This document shows, piece by piece, positions 16,634 to 25,393 of a DNA stretch of 64,000 bases. Both the position numbers and the translations under genes were made by a program. This stretch comes from W0P28-013 sp963659365. Its GTDB lineage: Bacteria > Bacteroidota > Bacteroidia > Bacteroidales > Paludibacteraceae. Position 1 is the first letter of the stretch; each line of letters opens with the position of its first letter. Location: positions 29,271 through 93,270 of the forward strand of contig CAVKTI010000002.1 of NCBI GenBank assembly GCA_963659365.1. Reading direction: 5' to 3'. Under the pieces are notes generated by a model, which searched no databases, was not told where the DNA came from, and saw only the letters and a list, made by a program, of their open reading frames with translations.

Positions 16634-17857
16634 ATGAAAAAAATCATCTCTTTCTGTTTGGCACTATTTGCCACCACCGCCCTTTGGGCTGCATTCACGC
16701 CCGCTGCTTTTACGGTTTCTGCCGACGGTAAACAGGTTTATTTTTCGCAGGGAAATCTGCAATGCTCGAGCGTTACCACAGGCGAATATGTGTGGTCTTT
16801 TGCCGAAAACCAATACGATATGCTCGGTGCTGACAATGTCAGCGGTTCTGCCCTCGCCGACAAGATTGACCTCTTTGGTTGGAGTGCAAACAATGAAACG
16901 GCAAAGTGGGGCATCAGCACCTTGACAAACACCGCCAAATACGCAGGCGACTTCGTGGATTGGGGGCAGAATATCGACGACGGCAACACCTACCGTACCC
17001 TGACGAAAGATGAGTGGGATTATCTGCTCAACACTCGCACCAATGCAAGCGAAAAGCAAGGCGTTGCGCGTATCAATTTGAACGAAGACGGCACACAATA
17101 TGCCAACGGTCTTATCCTTCTTCCCGACAGTTGGGTTTGCCCCGAGGACATAACCTTCAAGAGCGGTTTTGCAACTGCGAGCGAACTATATGACTACTAC
17201 CAGACTTTCACGATTGACCAATGGCAAAAACTCGAAGCCGCAGGCGCAGTCTTCTTGCCTGCTTCGGGTGACCGAGGCTACTATACTATGTATGGCGTGC
17301 AAAGCCGCGGCTCTTATTGGTGTTCTACGGCGTACGACTCGGACCACGCGCACTCACTGGGCTTCAACAAGAATGTAGCGAGCATGTCATACACACTTCT
17401 CTACCGCGGGCTGTCAGTCCGTCTCGTTCAAAATGTTAAATACGCCATTACGATTACTACCCCCGAACACGGCAATATCGCCGCCAATAAAGAACAGGCA
17501 GCCGCAGGCGAAACGGTAACACTCACCGTTACGCCAGCCACAGGCTACGAACTCGAACAACTCGAGGTTAAAACGGTTAGCGGCGGCACTGTTACACTGT
17601 CGGAAGACCACAAATTTACCATGCCAGCCAGCAATGTAACCGTAAGTGCTACTTTCAAAGCCAAAACTGCCACTGCTCTCTCCACCGCCCAAACACTCGA
17701 CCTCCGCACCGAAAGCGGTCGTGTAATTTGCACGCAAGAGTTCCAAATTTTCACGCTCACAGGCCAGAATGTTACCGAAATGAATGGTCAGTTGAATGGC
17801 GTTTACATTGTGAAAGTAGGCGAGAAGGTGCAGAAAGTTTTTGTTAGTAGCAAGTAG
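16634..17857 (+). CDS. T9SS-exported protein with FISUMP-like and InlB-B-like domains
   Basis: The protein has 407 residues. The signal peptide (MKKIISFCLALFATTALWAA) is followed by a domain (about residues 24-265) with VYFSQGNLQCS, YDMLGADN, DLFGWSANN, TLTKDEWDYLLNTR, DSWVCPEDI and RGSYWCSTAYDS. These resemble the FISUMP/leucine-rich surface proteins of gut Bacteroidota. An InlB-B-like repeat follows (residues 270-335, ITTPEHGNIAA, GETVTLTVTPATGYELEQL). A type A T9SS sorting domain ends GVYIVKVGEKVQKVFVSSK. Its last three codons and stop lie within an intergenic GTAGCAAG repeat. Confidence -1.
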   Translation: MKKIISFCLALFATTALWAAFTPAAFTVSADGKQVYFSQGNLQCSSVTTGEYVWSFAENQYDMLGADNVSGSALADKIDLFGWSANNETAKWGISTLTNTAKYAGDFVDWGQNIDDGNTYRTLTKDEWDYLLNTRTNASEKQGVARINLNEDGTQYANGLILLPDSWVCPEDITFKSGFATASELYDYYQTFTIDQWQKLEAAGAVFLPASGDRGYYTMYGVQSRGSYWCSTAYDSDHAHSLGFNKNVASMSYTLLYRGLSVRLVQNVKYAITITTPEHGNIAANKEQAAAGETVTLTVTPATGYELEQLEVKTVSGGTVTLSEDHKFTMPASNVTVSATFKAKTATALSTAQTLDLRTESGRVICTQEFQIFTLTGQNVTEMNGQLNGVYIVKVGEKVQKVFVSSK

Positions 17858-18240
17858 CAAGACAATTGACAATTGACAATTGATAATTGACAATGGGGCG
17901 CGGCCGTTGGCCGCGTTCCTTTTTGTGTTTGATTTGGGGGCTTTGGAATTCTTGCAGCTTGCTATTCATATCTTGCTACTGACAATTTGAAATTTGAAAT
18001 CTGTAATTTGAAATTGCTGCGCTTCCGCGCAGCAAACTTCCCCCTTGGGGGATTGAGGAGGTCTTATAGATTGTAGAGCCGTCACACTGTGGCGGCTCTA
18101 CTGTTTTACGGATTTACGAATTTACAGATTGACAGATTTTTCCAAATCATCAAATAACCACATCCCCAAATTCCCAAAAGAAACTTAGAAACAAAAATTG
18201 CGATAGCAATTTTGAGAAACCAGAAACTAGAAATTTGCAC
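17858..18240. repeat. Intergenic repeat mosaic with several palindromes
   Basis: No gene. The GTAGCAAG word continues from the upstream stop. Then come GCGGCC-GTT-GGCCGC near 17896, a reverse GTAGCAAG word near 17958, TTGCTGCGC-TTCC-GCGCAGCAA (18014-18035), the CCCCC-TT-GGGGG hairpin (18040-18051), GTAGAGCCG...CGGCTCTAC (18073-18101) and module E with loop GATA (18194-18213). Any of these could end transcription before secDF. Confidence -1.
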
Positions 18241-18299
18241 CACGCAACCGCCTGAAAAACAGTGGTTTTTTGATAAAATTGGCGAAAAATATGCGAAAC

Positions 18300-18333
18300 T
18301 TGTGCATTATGCCAAAAAAATAGCGTAACTTTG
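18300..18333 (+). promoter_or_regulatory. Promoter of secDF
   Basis: TAACTTTG at 18326-18333 fits the -7 consensus. A TTG at 18300-18302 lies 23 bp upstream, slightly far. A 5' leader of about 50 bp would precede the ATG at 18388. Confidence -1.
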
Positions 18334-18387
18334 CGCACTAATAGTGCATTTATATCGTTAATTGTAAAAATAAACAAACAAACAGTT

Positions 18388-21300
18388 ATGCAAAACAAAG
18401 GATTTGTGAGATTATTCGCTATCGCACTGGCACTTGTCTGCTGCTTTTACCTGTCGTTTAGTTTCGTAACTTCGCGTTGGGACAATAAAGCGAAGACCGC
18501 TGCGCAGGGCGACAATCAGAAGTATTACGAATATCTCGACAGTGTTGCTGGCGAAGAGGTGTGGCTCGGCTACACGCTCAAAGAGTGCCGCGAAAAGGAG
18601 ATTAACCTTGGCCTTGACTTGAAAGGCGGCATGAATGTCATTCTCGAAGTTTCTGTGCCCGACATTCTGCGCGCCCTTTCGGGACACAACCAAACGCCCG
18701 AATTTACACAGGCACTTGCCAACGCACAGGCACGCACCGCCAAGTCGGGTGCCGATTTTCTGACCGCTTTCAAAGAGGAATTTGAGAAAATCGACCCGAA
18801 CGCACGCCTTTCGACTATCTTCAGCACCTACGAACTGCGCGAACGCGTGCAACTGAGTTCGACCAACGCCGAAGTGATGAAAGTACTGAACGAAGAGGTG
18901 AGCAGCGCCATCGACAACTCGTTCAATGTGTTGCGCTCGCGTATCGACCGCTTTGGCGTGGTGCAACCAAATATCCAACGCCTCGATGCACAAGGCCGCA
19001 TTCTTATCGAACTGCCAGGCATCAAAGAGCCAGCGCGTGTGCGTAAACTGCTGCAAGGCTCGGCCAATCTGGAGTTCTGGACAACCTACAACGCTTCGGA
19101 ACTGATGCCGCTGTTTGCACAAGCCAACGAAATTATTCGCGACATCAACGGCACGCAAACCCCAAAAACAGAGGCTGCACCTAAAAAAGCCGAAACGGAA
19201 GCCGCTCCCGAAGCCGAAAATATCGACGATTTGGCAGCCTCGCTGAAAGGTAACGCCGAAACGGCCGAAGCCACCGAAACCGACGACGCACGCTACGAAG
19301 AGTTTGTGCGCAACAATCCGCTTTTTGCGCTGCTGCACACCGAAAATAATTACGGTCCTGTGGTCGGCACAGTGCTTGCTGCCGACACCGCCAAGGTGAA
19401 CGCTATGCTCGCCATCAAACAGGTGCGCGACATTTTGCCACGCGAACTGCGCCTGAAATGGACGGTGAAACCAATAGACGAAAAAGCCAAACAGTTGGCA
19501 TTCCAACTGATAGCCATCTACGCACCTAACCTCGACGGCCGTGCGCCGCTCGAAGGCGATGTGATAACCGACGCTGGCACCGATTTCGACCAATTCACCA
19601 ACGGCGCAGTCGTAAACATGAAGATGAACGCCGAGGGCGCAAAAACATGGGCGCGCCTGACCAAAGACAACATCGGCAAGTCCATCGCCATCGTACTCGA
19701 CGGTTATGTCTATTCGTTCCCAACGGTGAACACCGAAATCACGGGCGGCAGTTCGCAAATTTCGGGACACTTCACGCAGGACGAAGCCAAAGACTTGGCC
19801 AACATTCTGAAATCGGGTAAAATGCCCGCCCCAGCACGCATCGTGCAAGAAGATGTGGTTGGTCCGTCGCTCGGACAGGCCGCCATTCACGACGGTTTGA
19901 TTTCGTTCGCCATCGCCTTCTGCTTGGTGCTGCTCTACATGATTTTCTACTACGGATTGATTCCTGGCCTCATTGCCGACGGCGCATTGCTCTGCAATAT
20001 CTTCTTCCTGTTCGGTATTTTGGCGTCGTTCCAAGCCGTACTGACCTTGCCGGGCATTGCTGGTATCGTGCTGACTATGGGTATGGCGGTCGATGCCAAT
20101 GTGCTGATTTACGAACGCGTGCGCGAGGAGTTGCGTTCGGGAAAAAATCTGAAAAAAGCCATCGCCGACGGTTACAGCAACGCACTTTCGGCCATTATCG
20201 ACGCGAATGTTACCACCATTCTTACGGGTATCATCTTGGCATGCTTCGGTACTGGTCCAATCAAAGGTTTTGCCACCACGCTGATTATTGGTATCATCAC
20301 TTCGGTATTCACGGCGGTGTTCCTCACACGCTTGATTTACGAGCGCATGGCCAAGAGCGACAAAGAGCGTCATTTGGAATTTACCACAAGTTTCACACGT
20401 AACTGGTTCCAAAACACCCATTTCGACTTTGTGAAAGCACGCAAAATCGGTTACATCATTTCGGGTGTATTGATGATTGTTGCCATCGTTTCGCTCTCGA
20501 CTAACGGTTTGAAACAGGGTATCGATTTCTCGGGCGGTCGTAACTATGTGGTGCGCTTCGAGCAGACAGTCGATGCCGAAGAGTTGCGCGAAACACTCGA
20601 ACCTGTGTTCGAAGGCTCGCAGTTGAGCATCATCACCATGGGCAGCGAAAACCAAGTGCGCATTTCGACCAACTATGCCGTTGGCGACAACAGCGATTCT
20701 ATCGACAATGTTATCGAATCGATGCTCTACGAAAACTTGAAACCTTACCTCAACGAGCAGGTAACCAAAGAGATGTTTGTGCAGCGTTATACGGTTGAAA
20801 ATGGCGTTTATGCCGCCTCGACAGAAAACAGCCATGTCGATAACTACGGCATACAGAGTTCGCAAAAAGTGGGTCCGTCGATTGCCGACGACATCAAAGC
20901 GGCGGCCATTTGGGCGGTTATCTTTGCGTTGATAGGCATCGGACTTTACATTTTGCTGCGTTTCCGCAACTGGACCTTCTCGGTTGGTGCGGTGGTCGGC
21001 TTGATGCACGACGCGCTCTTCATCTTGGGCGTATATTCGCTCTGCTACATGTTCATGCCGTTCTCGCTCGAAATCGACCAGTCGTTCATTGCCGCCATTC
21101 TGACGGTTATCGGTTACTCCATCAACGACACCGTGGTGGTATTCGACCGTGTGCGCGAGAATGTGGGCTTGTATCCGAAACGCCCATTTGGACGCACCAT
21201 CAACGATTCGCTCAACTCCACATTGAGCCGTACTTTCAGCACCTCGTTGAGTACATTTGTGGTGTTGGTGACCATCTTCATCTTTGGCGGTGAAACTATC

Positions 21301-21438
21301 CGCGGATTTGTCTTTGCCATCATGCTGGGCGTAATCGAAGGCGTTTATTCCACGCTGTTTGTTGCCACGCCAATCACCTACGAACTGACACGCCTCAAAA
21401 ATCGTAAAAAAGGCGTTGCCATCGAGGAGAAAGCGTAA
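18388..21438 (+). CDS. secDF: Fused protein translocase subunit SecDF
   Basis: SecDF uses the proton motive force to pull exported proteins through SecYEG and release them in the periplasm. The 1016-residue protein is the SecD-SecF fusion usual in Bacteroidota. The SecD part has an N-terminal helix, the LGLDLKGGMNVILEV motif, a periplasmic domain (LRSRIDRFGVVQPNIQRL) and helices from residue about 505. The SecF part begins near residue 690 with GIDFSGGRNYVVRFEQ and ends DTVVVFDRVREN and helices. An Ala/Glu-rich low-complexity insert lies near residues 255-300. I chose 18388 (MQNKGFVRLF) because an in-frame ATG at 18331 overlaps the promoter. Dense secreted-protein genes around it fit a role in export, but this is a housekeeping gene. 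Confidence -1.
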   Translation: MQNKGFVRLFAIALALVCCFYLSFSFVTSRWDNKAKTAAQGDNQKYYEYLDSVAGEEVWLGYTLKECREKEINLGLDLKGGMNVILEVSVPDILRALSGHNQTPEFTQALANAQARTAKSGADFLTAFKEEFEKIDPNARLSTIFSTYELRERVQLSSTNAEVMKVLNEEVSSAIDNSFNVLRSRIDRFGVVQPNIQRLDAQGRILIELPGIKEPARVRKLLQGSANLEFWTTYNASELMPLFAQANEIIRDINGTQTPKTEAAPKKAETEAAPEAENIDDLAASLKGNAETAEATETDDARYEEFVRNNPLFALLHTENNYGPVVGTVLAADTAKVNAMLAIKQVRDILPRELRLKWTVKPIDEKAKQLAFQLIAIYAPNLDGRAPLEGDVITDAGTDFDQFTNGAVVNMKMNAEGAKTWARLTKDNIGKSIAIVLDGYVYSFPTVNTEITGGSSQISGHFTQDEAKDLANILKSGKMPAPARIVQEDVVGPSLGQAAIHDGLISFAIAFCLVLLYMIFYYGLIPGLIADGALLCNIFFLFGILASFQAVLTLPGIAGIVLTMGMAVDANVLIYERVREELRSGKNLKKAIADGYSNALSAIIDANVTTILTGIILACFGTGPIKGFATTLIIGIITSVFTAVFLTRLIYERMAKSDKERHLEFTTSFTRNWFQNTHFDFVKARKIGYIISGVLMIVAIVSLSTNGLKQGIDFSGGRNYVVRFEQTVDAEELRETLEPVFEGSQLSIITMGSENQVRISTNYAVGDNSDSIDNVIESMLYENLKPYLNEQVTKEMFVQRYTVENGVYAASTENSHVDNYGIQSSQKVGPSIADDIKAAAIWAVIFALIGIGLYILLRFRNWTFSVGAVVGLMHDALFILGVYSLCYMFMPFSLEIDQSFIAAILTVIGYSINDTVVVFDRVRENVGLYPKRPFGRTINDSLNSTLSRTFSTSLSTFVVLVTIFIFGGETIRGFVFAIMLGVIEGVYSTLFVATPITYELTRLKNRKKGVAIEEKA

Positions 21439-21455
21439 GACACCCTATTTATAAC

Positions 21456-21490
21456 AAAAGAGTCTCTCAAATTTTTTGGGGGACTTTTTT
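21456..21490 (+). terminator. Rho-independent terminator of secDF
   Basis: AAAAGAGTCTCTC pairs, with G-U wobbles, to GGGGGACTTTTTT across an AAATTTTTT-containing loop, 17 bp after the secDF stop. The right arm is also part of a direct repeat found again at 23180. Confidence -1.
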
Positions 21491-21505
21491 GTTTTGTCAA
21501 AAATT
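21471..21505 (+). repeat. Direct repeat, left copy, flanking the ATPase gene
   Basis: TTTTTTGGGGGACTTTTTTG followed by TTTTGTCAAAAAT occurs here and at 23180-23224. In the second copy GTTTTATTTT is inserted before the final GTTTTGTCAAAAAT. The two copies bracket the ATPase gene at 21649-23016. Confidence -1.
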
Positions 21506-21521
21506 CAACGCTCAACCAAAA

Positions 21522-21553
21522 TTTGCACAACCAAAACTTTTGTAGTACCTTTG
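21522..21553 (+). promoter_or_regulatory. Promoter of the ATPase gene
   Basis: TTTG (21522-21525), 20 bp, then TACCTTTG (21546-21553), an excellent match to the Bacteroides consensus. The start of transcription would be near 21559. Confidence -1.
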
Positions 21554-21564
21554 CAGCGTTAAAT

Positions 21565-21660
21565 GTTTGACTTTTGTCTGAAATTAGCAAATAAAAACCC
21601 TGATTTTTGCCCAAATATAATAAATAAAAACCTTGATTTTTGTCTGATATGTATTTTAAT
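21565..21660 (+). repeat. 33-bp tandem repeat in the 5' leader, three copies
   Basis: The units begin at 21565, 21598 and 21631. Each contains a TGATTTTTG(T/C)C(T/C)GA-like core, and the first two end AAATAAAAA. The third runs into the start codon of the ATPase gene and its first codons. Confidence -1.
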
Positions 21661-23016
21661 CGCTTGATAGATAGTGAATTGTTGCACTGGAAAAACGACG
21701 GTGAGCATAAGCCGCTCTTGTTGCGAGGCGCACGACAGGTAGGGAAGAGCCGTGCCGTGAAACATTTGGGCGAGTCTTTTCGCTACTATATCGAAATCAA
21801 TTTTGAAAAACAACCTGTCTATAAGCAACTGTTTGCCAACGACTTGGATGTGCATCGTATCACCTCGCAGATTGCTGCCTTGAGCGGTGTCCCCGTGGTG
21901 GAGGGGCAGACGCTGCTTTTCTTGGACGAGATACAAGAATGTACGGAGGCGATTATGAGCCTGCGTTTCTTTCGCGAGGATATGCCGGCATTGCATGTGG
22001 TGGCTGCGGGTTCGCTGTTGGAGTTTGCCTTGCAGGAGATACCCACTTTCGGCGTGGGGCGAATCCATTCGATGTATATGCACCCGATGACTTTTGATGA
22101 GTTTCTTACCGCCAATGGTATGACGGCGTTGTTGGAGCAACGGCGGGCGGCTACTGTGGATGCTCCTCTGCCACAACCGTTGCACGATAAGTTGGTGGAG
22201 TACCTGCGCACCTACCTGTTAGTGGGCGGAATGCCCGAAGCGGTGGCGCAATGGGTCGGGACACGCGACTATCTGCGTTGCCAACGCGTGCAGGACGACA
22301 TATTGGTTACTTACGAAGACGATTTTGCCAAGTATGCCAAGCGGGTCAATCCGAACTTGCTGCGGCTGACTTTGCGCAGCGTGGCATTGCAGGTAGGCAG
22401 CAAGTTTGTCTATTCGCGTGTTTCCACAGACCACAAAGCCTCTGCCGTTCGGCAGGCGTTGGACTTGTTGGTGTTGGCGGGTATTGCCATTCCCGTTACA
22501 CGCACTTCGGCTAACGGAGTGCCATTAGGCAGTGAGGCAGACGGTTCGTGCCGCAAAATGTTGCTTTTAGATACGGGACTGATGTTGCGGTTGCAGAATA
22601 TGTCGCTCGGCAATGGTACGGAGATGTCGGCGTTGATTATGACCGCTACCGCCGAAGAGTTGGTCAATAAAGGGGCTGTTACAGAGATGTTGGCGGGATT
22701 GGAACTCTTGCGCTATCGCACGATGCATATACGGCACGAGTTGTACTATTGGGCGCGAGAAGAGCGAGGTAGTACGGCTGAGGTGGATTATGTGGATGTG
22801 CGCAATGGGCATGTGCTGCCGATAGAGGTGAAGGCTGGTGGCAAAGGCGGTATGAAAAGCCTGTGGCTAATGATGCGTGAGAAGCATTTGGACTATGCTA
22901 TTCGTACTTCGTTGGAGAATTTCGGGCAGTTGGAATACGCAGACGAGCAATCAGCAGGTGCCGTGCGGCATGTGGATATTTATCCGCTCTATGCACTTTC
23001 GCAAATAGGTGAATAA
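21649..23016 (+). CDS. AAA_14/DUF4143-type ATPase
   Basis: A 455-residue protein of the widespread P-loop family in which an AAA_14 domain is joined to DUF4143. Walker A is LLRGARQVGKSRAVKHLG near residue 27 and Walker B is TLLFLDEIQE near residue 85. SLRFFREDMPALHVVAAGSL is the typical sensor region. The C-terminal part (VEYLRTYLLVGGMPEAVAQW, then ELYYWAREERGSTAEVDYV and LPIEVKAG) matches DUF4143, with a nuclease-like D...EVK motif. A TTG at 21640 is in frame, but ATG 21649 (MYFNRLI) fits family starts. The biological role of the family is unsettled. It has its own promoter and is flanked by direct repeats, so it may be a recent arrival. Confidence -1.
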   Translation: MYFNRLIDSELLHWKNDGEHKPLLLRGARQVGKSRAVKHLGESFRYYIEINFEKQPVYKQLFANDLDVHRITSQIAALSGVPVVEGQTLLFLDEIQECTEAIMSLRFFREDMPALHVVAAGSLLEFALQEIPTFGVGRIHSMYMHPMTFDEFLTANGMTALLEQRRAATVDAPLPQPLHDKLVEYLRTYLLVGGMPEAVAQWVGTRDYLRCQRVQDDILVTYEDDFAKYAKRVNPNLLRLTLRSVALQVGSKFVYSRVSTDHKASAVRQALDLLVLAGIAIPVTRTSANGVPLGSEADGSCRKMLLLDTGLMLRLQNMSLGNGTEMSALIMTATAEELVNKGAVTEMLAGLELLRYRTMHIRHELYYWAREERGSTAEVDYVDVRNGHVLPIEVKAGGKGGMKSLWLMMREKHLDYAIRTSLENFGQLEYADEQSAGAVRHVDIYPLYALSQIGE

Positions 23017-23179
23017 GCAGTTTGTTTGAAAATTTGAAGATTTCTAATAGTTCAAATGGGAGAAAAATCCCCCAATTCCCAACTAGAAACCAAAAATTAG
23101 AAACCAGAAATTAGAAATTGCTTTACCCAATAAACCCCTATAATTGCGTTGAGCGCAGAAATACAAATTCTGCCGACGA
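23017..23179. repeat. Short intergenic repeat stretch
   Basis: TTTGAAAATTTGAAGATTTC and CTAGAAACCAAAAATTAGAAACC words are present. AAATTCTGCC occurs near 23165 beside GCAGAAAT. No gene is seen. Confidence -1.
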
Positions 23180-23224
23180 ATTTTTTTGGGGGACTTTTTT
23201 GTTTTATTTTGTTTTGTCAAAAAT
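23180..23224 (+). repeat. Direct repeat, right copy, flanking the ATPase gene
   Basis: This copy shares TTTTTTGGGGGACTTTTTTG and the GTTTTGTCAAAAAT tail with 21471-21505 and has an extra GTTTTATTTT. The extra bases create the -33 TTTTG of the next promoter. Confidence -1.
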
Positions 23225-23238
23225 AATTAGTAACTTTG
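23207..23238 (+). promoter_or_regulatory. Promoter of the 707-residue T9SS gene
   Basis: TTTTG (23207-23211), 19 bp, then TAACTTTG (23231-23238). The ATG at 23270 follows about 25 bp after the expected start site. Confidence -1.
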
Positions 23239-23269
23239 GAAACTTTTTGAGAACCTTAAATCTAACCGA

Positions 23270-25393
23270 ATGAATAGAACATTTTTCCAGAAAATTTTTG
23301 CTGTTGCTGCACTCTTGCTGATGGCTAATGCACTGTCGGCCAAAGAGTTAGTGGTCGAAATAAAGAACTTCGATTCCAGCCGCGGCACATTCACCCTGAA
23401 AACCTACGGCGAGAAGCCAGCCTTTTCGCATGTCGATTTTCTCAACGAATTTGGTGCAACGCCGGGCAACACCTACAACCAGATTCCCGGTAACAACGAG
23501 GCAACGCTCGACCTTTATGGCTGGGAGGGTTGCACCATCGATAGCGTAACATTTGCCATGCGCTCGAACAAAGAGGCTGGCAAGGTGCAAGCCAAAGTCG
23601 AACTCTACGGCTACGACGACGGCAAATCAAACGCAACGCTCTACGATTCGGGCATAAAAGATTTCAACAGCCGCGATTGGTACGGCGCGTGGGTGCGTTT
23701 CAGCAACGAAATTTCGGTGGATATCACCAAAGAGATGACCACAAAACGCAAAGTCGATGACGACGAATTTGTTACCATCACCGTAACGGGCGGCAATTCG
23801 GCGGGCCAGTCGGTCTATCTCGACCGTCTGACCATCTACTACACGCCCGCTGCTGGCGTTGAAACCGAAAAACCGCTGCCCTACAAATTTACGCAACTCG
23901 GCAAGAGCGATGTGCTGGCCGATGGCGACATCTGCATTTTGGTGAATAGCGGCCATATCGGCGCGTGCGAAGTGGACACCACGCAGACAAATCCCTATCT
24001 TGGCGTTACCGCTGTGGGCAGTTACAACGAAGTCTATTTCCCCGAAAATAACACCTTCGACTATCCTGCGTTGCTCTTTTTCGAGATGAAAAAACAGGAC
24101 GAAGCGTGGCTGATGATCGACCAATATGGCGACACGCTCGGCTGCAAAGGGAAAGGCAAAATGAGCCTAAACAGCGGCGTGCTTACTTGGAACATCACGC
24201 TGGGCGCAAGTTACGACGGACACACCATAGCCAGCACCCGCGAGAGTTACGGCAGCATACAGTACAACGAAGCCAGTCCGCGTTTCACCACCTACACCTC
24301 GGGGCAAAGATTTGTTTACCTCTGCCGCCGTGGTGCGCAGCAGGCCGAAGTGTTGCCCACATCGCTCACGCTGCCCGAAGCGCGCGAAATGACGATGTGT
24401 ACCGACTCGGTCATCTTGCGGCCGACGCTGCTGCCAGCCACTGTAACCGACACGCGTGTGCTGTGGAAGTCGCTCAATCCCGAAATTGCCACCGTGCGCG
24501 ATGGCATTGTGCGCCCTGTGGCTGCTGGCGAAGCAAAAATTGTCTGCATCAGCCGTGCCGATAACACACTGACCGACACCTGCACCATAACCGTCGAAAT
24601 TTGCAATGTCGAAGGTGTAACAATTATGGACGAGAAGGGCAAAACCCCACAACACGCGGTGGAAATGTACGCCTGCCAAACCGAAGCGGTGAAACTCACT
24701 GTGGCGATAGAGCCGAGCAATGCGCCCATTCAAACCGTGATTTGGGAGACGCTCGACACGAATGTGGTAACTGTGAACGCTGGCAAACTGATGCCTGTCG
24801 GGGCTGGCGAAACCGATGTGGTGGTTACCGCTACCGATGGCAACAAGACCGACACCTGTCATGTAACCGTTTTGCCGTGCCAAATCGAAAAAATATCGCT
24901 CAAATATCCCGATACCGACCAAGCATTTACGCTGAAAGATTGCGGCGGAGTTGTCGATGGCAAGGGCGAGCGTTTCCAAATTTATTTTACCGTTGAGCCA
25001 ACAATTATCACTGTTTCCGAGGAGGATTTTCTGTGGTCGTCGAGCGACGAGGCGGTGGCGAAAGTCTATGGCAGCGTTACTACACTCACGCAGTCGATTT
25101 GCGCTACGGTTCACGCCATTGCGCCGGGCAAAGCCACGATAACCACCGCTGCAAAACACAACCCCAGCATAAAAGTTGAAAGTCAGGTAACCGTTGTTTC
25201 GTGCGAAACGGCTCTTGGCGAAACGGAATTGATTCCCATTTATGCCGAAAACGGCCGCATTGTTGCCGCTGGCGACTACCGCATTTTCACACTGACTGGC
25301 ATCGATGTAACCGCCCAAAACGGCCAACTGAACGGCGTTTACCTTGTCCGTGTCGGCGACAAAGTGCAGAAAATTGTTGTTAGTAGCAAGTAG
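23270..25393 (+). CDS. T9SS-exported protein with Ig-like (BIG2) domains
   Basis: The protein has 707 residues. After the signal peptide (MNRTFFQKIFAVAALLLMANALSA) comes a strand-rich domain with SVTFAMRSNKEAGK and SVYLDRLTIYYTPA, then a region with YLGVTAVGSYNEVYF. Three BIG2-like domains follow (residues about 360-640), recognisable from VLWKSLNPEIATVRDGIVRP, IWETLDTNVVTVNAGKLMP and FLWSSSDEAVAKVYG, each with VTV-C spacing. The T9SS sorting domain ends GVYLVRVGDKVQKIVVSSK. It is built like the much larger 26077-31329 protein and the 16634-17857 protein, so these are paralogous surface proteins, probably adhesive or structural (inference). The SSK-stop lies in a GTAGCAAG repeat. Confidence -1.
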   Translation: MNRTFFQKIFAVAALLLMANALSAKELVVEIKNFDSSRGTFTLKTYGEKPAFSHVDFLNEFGATPGNTYNQIPGNNEATLDLYGWEGCTIDSVTFAMRSNKEAGKVQAKVELYGYDDGKSNATLYDSGIKDFNSRDWYGAWVRFSNEISVDITKEMTTKRKVDDDEFVTITVTGGNSAGQSVYLDRLTIYYTPAAGVETEKPLPYKFTQLGKSDVLADGDICILVNSGHIGACEVDTTQTNPYLGVTAVGSYNEVYFPENNTFDYPALLFFEMKKQDEAWLMIDQYGDTLGCKGKGKMSLNSGVLTWNITLGASYDGHTIASTRESYGSIQYNEASPRFTTYTSGQRFVYLCRRGAQQAEVLPTSLTLPEAREMTMCTDSVILRPTLLPATVTDTRVLWKSLNPEIATVRDGIVRPVAAGEAKIVCISRADNTLTDTCTITVEICNVEGVTIMDEKGKTPQHAVEMYACQTEAVKLTVAIEPSNAPIQTVIWETLDTNVVTVNAGKLMPVGAGETDVVVTATDGNKTDTCHVTVLPCQIEKISLKYPDTDQAFTLKDCGGVVDGKGERFQIYFTVEPTIITVSEEDFLWSSSDEAVAKVYGSVTTLTQSICATVHAIAPGKATITTAAKHNPSIKVESQVTVVSCETALGETELIPIYAENGRIVAAGDYRIFTLTGIDVTAQNGQLNGVYLVRVGDKVQKIVVSSK

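Noticed and set aside
18331..18387. Upstream ATG for secDF
   Set aside because: It overlaps the TAACTTTG promoter box; MQNKGFVRLF at 18388 fits the family.
18412..21009. 865-residue open frame opposite secDF
   Set aside because: Antisense shadow; secDF motifs are all on the plus strand.
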